26,950 nucleotides of DNA from Thermoleophilia bacterium. Its GTDB lineage: Bacteria > Actinomycetota > Thermoleophilia > Gaiellales > SKUG01. Of the stretch, positions 24,394 through 26,950 are shown piece after piece. How positions within the stretch are numbered: the stretch's first letter is position 1; the number at the start of each line of letters is the position of its first letter. The position numbers and the translations under genes were made by a program. The DNA is taken from NCBI GenBank assembly GCA_025964465.1, contig JAOPYS010000030.1, positions 1 through 26,950 of the forward strand, read 5' to 3'. The notes under the pieces were generated by a model. It worked only from the letters and a program-made list of their open reading frames with translations, made no database searches and was not told where the DNA came from.

Positions 24394-24424
24394 GTAAGGA
24401 TGCCCTTACGTAAGGTCACCCTGA
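24394..24424 (+). promoter_or_regulatory. Tandem iron-box-like operators before the iron permease
   Basis: Box 1 is a perfect inverted repeat GTAAGG-ATGC-CCTTAC (24394-24409). Box 2 is TAAGG-TCAC-CCTGA (24411-24424, one mismatch), 16 bp downstream. The two are joined by the palindrome CTTACGTAAG (24405-24414). The pattern resembles DtxR/IdeR operators. A TTGCGC at 24373-24378 with TAAGGA 16 nt downstream could be the promoter, so a bound repressor would cover the -10. Confidence 0.5.
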
Positions 24425-24444
24425 CAAGAACGGATCGTGCAGCC

Positions 24445-25299
24445 ATGGGCGAGAGCTTCCTCATCAGCCTCCGCGAGGGCGTCGAGATCTCCCTGATCGT
24501 CGCCATCCTGCTCACGTACCTGAACCGGGTCGGCCGGCGTGACGCGTTCGCCGCCGTCTGGGTCGGCGTCGGCGTCGCCGCGCTGGCGTGCTTCGCCCTC
24601 GCCGCGGTGTTCCTCCACCTGATCGGTGGCTTCACCGGTCGTGCCGAGATGGCGACCGAGGCGATCGTCTCGATCGCGGCGGCCGGCATGCTCACCTTCA
24701 TGATCTTCTGGATGCGCCGCCACTCGCGCACCCTGCGCTCCTCGCTGCAGGAGGGGCTCGGCCGGGCCGCGGCCCACTCCTTCGCAGCGATGGCGCTCTT
24801 CGCCGGCATCGCCGTCCTGCGCGAGGGCATCGAGACCGCCCTGCTGCTGGTCGGCGCCGAGCGCGAGACGGGCGACACGTCGCTCGGGTTCTTGGCCGGC
24901 GGGGTTGCCGGGCTCGCGGTCGCGTGCGGCATCGGCGTGATGGTGTACCACGGCAGCCGACGCGTCGACCTCCGGCGCTTCTTCAGTGCCACGGCGTTCC
25001 TGCTCATCCTGTTCGCAGCCGGCATGGTCGGCAAGGCCGCGCACGAGCTGCGCGAGTTCACGGGCGCCGAGGGCGGCTGGGCCTCCCCGGTCTGGGACGT
25101 GACGACCCCGCTGTTCTCCACGAGCTGGTTCGCCGACTTCCTCGGCGGGATGTTCGGCTGGAGCCCCGCGCCCGAGACCGTGCGGGTCATCGCCTACGTC
25201 GCCTACCTCGTCCCCGTCCTCGCGCTCTACTTCGGCGACGCCGTGCTCCAGCGCCGCGCCCGCCCGCACGCCACGGCGCCGCTCGTGCCCTCGCGCTGA
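24445..25299 (+). CDS. efeU: FTR1/EfeU family iron permease
   Basis: A 284-aa inner-membrane protein with about seven transmembrane helices. The two diagnostic REGxE motifs are present: REGVE at residues 10-14 in helix 1 and REGIE in the fourth helix (HSFAAMALFAGIAVLREGIE); these Glu residues carry iron in FTR1/EfeU. Length matches E. coli EfeU (276 aa). The ATG at 24445 is preferred to an in-frame start at 24373, because the longer form would put the operators inside the gene and add a polar Arg-rich segment before helix 1. No EfeO or EfeB homologue follows, so the permease is an orphan here or works with partners elsewhere. The iron-box-like repeats upstream suggest induction on iron starvation. 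Confidence 0.88.
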   Translation: MGESFLISLREGVEISLIVAILLTYLNRVGRRDAFAAVWVGVGVAALACFALAAVFLHLIGGFTGRAEMATEAIVSIAAAGMLTFMIFWMRRHSRTLRSSLQEGLGRAAAHSFAAMALFAGIAVLREGIETALLLVGAERETGDTSLGFLAGGVAGLAVACGIGVMVYHGSRRVDLRRFFSATAFLLILFAAGMVGKAAHELREFTGAEGGWASPVWDVTTPLFSTSWFADFLGGMFGWSPAPETVRVIAYVAYLVPVLALYFGDAVLQRRARPHATAPLVPSR

Positions 25300-25309
25300 G
25301 CGGACGGGG

Positions 25310-25338
25310 TTGCCCGCGCCCGCTCGCGGCGCTACCCT
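25310..25338 (+). promoter_or_regulatory. Leaderless-type promoter of the SDR gene
   Basis: TTGCCC (25310-25315), a 17-nt spacer, then TACCCT (25333-25338). The GTG start at 25345 lies 7 nt after the -10, where transcription itself should begin, and there is no Shine-Dalgarno. This is the standard arrangement of a leaderless actinobacterial mRNA. Confidence 0.6.
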
Positions 25339-25344
25339 CCGGCC

Positions 25345-26085
25345 GTGCGGTCGCTCGAAGGACACGTCGTGCTCGTCACAGGTGCCGGGGCCGGCCTCGG
25401 GCGCGAGCTCGCGCGCCAGCTCGGCGCAGCAGGGTGCCACCTGGCGCTGCTCGATGCCGACGCTGCGGCGCTCGGGGACGCCGCGACCGATGCGACCGCG
25501 GCCGGCGCTGCCAGCGTGCTGGAGCTCGTGTGCGACATCTCCGACCTCGACCAGGTCGAGGCCGCGTCCGCGCAGCTCGAGCGCGAGGTGGGGCACCTCG
25601 ACGTGCTCGTCAACAACGCCGGGATCTTCACCGACGACGAGATCGAGCGGCGCGAGCCCGCGCGACGTCGCACGGCCTTCCTGGTCAACGCGCTCGGGCC
25701 GATCCAGGTGACGACCGCGGCCCTGCCGCTGCTGCGCCGCAGCCAGCGCAACCCGCACGTGCTCAACGTCATCAGCGCGAGCGGTTTCAGCGACACCGAG
25801 TCGGCCGACAACCGCCGCTGGTCGACCTACGGCGCGACCAAGGCGGCGCTCGCCGGCTACAACACGACGCTGACGCGGCAGCTCGCCCCGGAGGGCATCC
25901 GCGTGTCGGGCATCTTCCCCGGCGGGTTCGAGAGCGACCTGTACGAGCGGGCGGGCACCGTCGAGGAGCACCACGACGCGGCGTGGATGATGCGCACGCA
26001 GGACGTCGCCGAGATCATCCTGTTCGTGCTCACGCGCCCGCCCGACGTGAACATCGAGCGCCTGCTCGTCACGAAGCAGATGTGA
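25345..26085 (+). CDS. Short-chain dehydrogenase/reductase (SDR)
   Basis: A 246-aa soluble SDR. The cofactor turn TGAGAGLG is at 12-19, Asp37 (ALLDAD) suggests NAD(H), and NNAG is at 90-93. The catalytic residues are Asn115, Ser144 or Ser146 (VISASG), Tyr162 and Lys166 (YGATK), and PGGF follows the catalytic helix. The GTG start is supported by the leaderless promoter directly before it and by normal motif spacing. A TESADNRRWS insertion just before the catalytic Tyr is somewhat unusual and may shape the substrate pocket. It stands alone: the permease lies upstream on the same strand but has its own regulation. Substrate unknown. Confidence 0.9.
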   Translation: MRSLEGHVVLVTGAGAGLGRELARQLGAAGCHLALLDADAAALGDAATDATAAGAASVLELVCDISDLDQVEAASAQLEREVGHLDVLVNNAGIFTDDEIERREPARRRTAFLVNALGPIQVTTAALPLLRRSQRNPHVLNVISASGFSDTESADNRRWSTYGATKAALAGYNTTLTRQLAPEGIRVSGIFPGGFESDLYERAGTVEEHHDAAWMMRTQDVAEIILFVLTRPPDVNIERLLVTKQM

Positions 26086-26234
26086 CCACGCGCGTTCGCG
26101 CGACGGCGGGAACCCGAGGGCCGCCCCGCGCGTCCGAGGCCCGACACCGCGCGGAGACCACTCCGGGGGCACGGCCCCCGCGTGATACGGTCGCCCGCGC
26201 TCCATCGACGCTCAGCCGAGGCAAGGAACCGAAC

Positions 26235-26950
26235 ATGCGCACGATCACGACCATGAGGCGCATTGGCGCGCTCGCCGCCGCCTGCTTCGCAGCCTCCGCC
26301 CTGGCCGCGTCGGCCGCGTCGGCGTCCGCTGACAAGCCGCTCATCGCGACCGCGTCGGGCTCGTCCATCAAGGCGGTCGGCCGGACCTTCGACGTCGGCA
26401 CGTCCTCCAGGGCCAACTGCCCGGACGACGTCGGGCCGCAGGGATGCGTCGTCCAGACCACGATGCTGGCAGTCGTCACGCCCGTCGGAAAGACCCCGCA
26501 CCTCGCCCTCGTCGCCCGCGGCACGACCGGCATGGATCCGGGCACGTCCGAGCGCATCGTCGTGCGGCTCACCGCCGTCGGCGCGCAGGAGCTGCGGCTC
26601 CGCGGCCGCGTCGATGGTCGGCTCCACCTGCGCGTGACCGAGCAGACCGTGCCGCATTCGCCCAACCCCGACACGGTCATCGACCTCACGCGCCTGCAGT
26701 CGTTCACCGTGCCGCCGCTGGTGCTGACCGACGCCACCCGCCTCTCGCGCGTGACCCTCGCGCCCGGCCAGCGCCTCGTGCTGCGCCTGCGTGGCGAGAA
26801 CGCCTCCACCGGCTACGGGTGGAAGGTCGACCCGCTCGCCCAGAACTCGCCGATGCTGCTGCTCTCCACGCGATCCATCCTCAGCCCCTCCTGCACGCGC
26901 GGGATGGTCGGGTGCTTCTCCGTGCGCGAGGTCGTGTACCAGTCCGGCGG
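26235..26950 (+). CDS. Secreted protein with chagasin-like (I42) inhibitor motif, cut by window edge
   Basis: The ATG at 26235 opens a frame that stays open to the window end (238 complete codons). The N-terminus is a signal peptide: MRR, a hydrophobic Ala-rich core and cleavage at about ASASA-DKP (residue 32). Residues 33-180 are a beta-rich region with one Cys pair (CPDDVGPQGC) that I do not recognise. From about 182, LAPGQRLVLRLRGENASTGYGWKV matches the chagasin family of cysteine-protease inhibitors, whose loop NPTTGYxW blocks the protease active site; here it reads NASTGYGW. Two further Cys follow. It would act outside the cell. The C-terminal part, including the last inhibitory loop, lies beyond the window. 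Confidence 0.7.
   Translation, partial: MRTITTMRRIGALAAACFAASALAASAASASADKPLIATASGSSIKAVGRTFDVGTSSRANCPDDVGPQGCVVQTTMLAVVTPVGKTPHLALVARGTTGMDPGTSERIVVRLTAVGAQELRLRGRVDGRLHLRVTEQTVPHSPNPDTVIDLTRLQSFTVPPLVLTDATRLSRVTLAPGQRLVLRLRGENASTGYGWKVDPLAQNSPMLLLSTRSILSPSCTRGMVGCFSVREVVYQSG

Noticed and set aside
26165..26179. GGGGGC-ACG-GCCCCC hairpin as terminator of the second SDR gene
   Set aside because: No T-tract follows and it is 80 bp past the stop. A CGCGC/GCGCG hairpin at 26089-26102 also lacks a T-tract. Either might aid factor-dependent termination but this is not shown.
24406..26205. 599-codon minus-strand frame
   Set aside because: Runs antisense through the permease and SDR genes, both of which have full motif sets; no recognisable domain.

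Overview
The window reads as chromosome of a high-G+C actinobacterium. Most coding sequence has strongly G/C-biased third codon positions, starts are often GTG, neighbouring genes overlap by GTGA, and one promoter looks leaderless. The cobalamin-riboswitch-controlled class I ribonucleotide reductase and the architecture of the cell-surface protein would fit a Thermoleophilia/Solirubrobacterales-type lineage, but that placement is inference; no rRNA or marker gene here settles it.

Layout. (1) 1-1454, minus strand: an SDR oxidoreductase translationally coupled to a Baeyer-Villiger-type flavin monooxygenase that runs off the left edge. (2) 1585-2595: a phospholipase-D-like protein with one intact and one degenerate HKD motif and an odd C-terminal twin-arginine/hydrophobic tail. 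(3) 2681-8470: tRNA-Thr(GGU) and a compact integrated element of about 5.7 kb, bounded by a 44-bp direct repeat that copies the tRNA from anticodon loop to 3' end. The element has less G/C-biased codon use than its surroundings. It carries phased short repeats, a truncated tyrosine integrase, a 1093-aa single-chain restriction-modification enzyme (type ISP-like, helicase-less) and two unrecognised genes on the opposite strand. It is a minimal tRNA-borne defence island and the most interesting part of the window. (4) 8579-12759: a four-gene run (UbiA-like membrane protein, inositol monophosphatase family, mannitol/polyol dehydrogenase family, HAD phosphatase) with GTGA overlaps at two of its three junctions, suggesting a sugar/polyol-phosphate or polyprenyl-sugar pathway. 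(5) 12950-17896: a 1648-aa secreted surface protein made of a duplicated module of about 545 aa, a LamG-like domain and a C-terminal beta domain. (6) 17960-22603: a cobalamin riboswitch with a ribosome-binding-site-sequestering hairpin, then nrdB and nrdA. NrdB has Leu where the radical Tyr normally sits and Glu as first metal ligand, placing it in the tyrosyl-radical-free (class Ic-like) group. (7) 22708-26950: an ABC-F ATPase whose first Walker A lysine is Thr, an FTR1/EfeU iron permease behind tandem iron-box-like operators, a second SDR behind a good leaderless promoter, and a secreted protein with a chagasin-like (I42) motif cut by the right edge.

How the parts work together. In region 6 the expected logic is that cobalamin shuts off the B12-independent reductase, presumably because a B12-dependent class II enzyme exists elsewhere. 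In region 7 the permease appears iron-regulated. In region 3 the restriction enzyme and its unknown companions probably arrived together by integration at the tRNA; the integrase remnant suggests the element can no longer move by itself.
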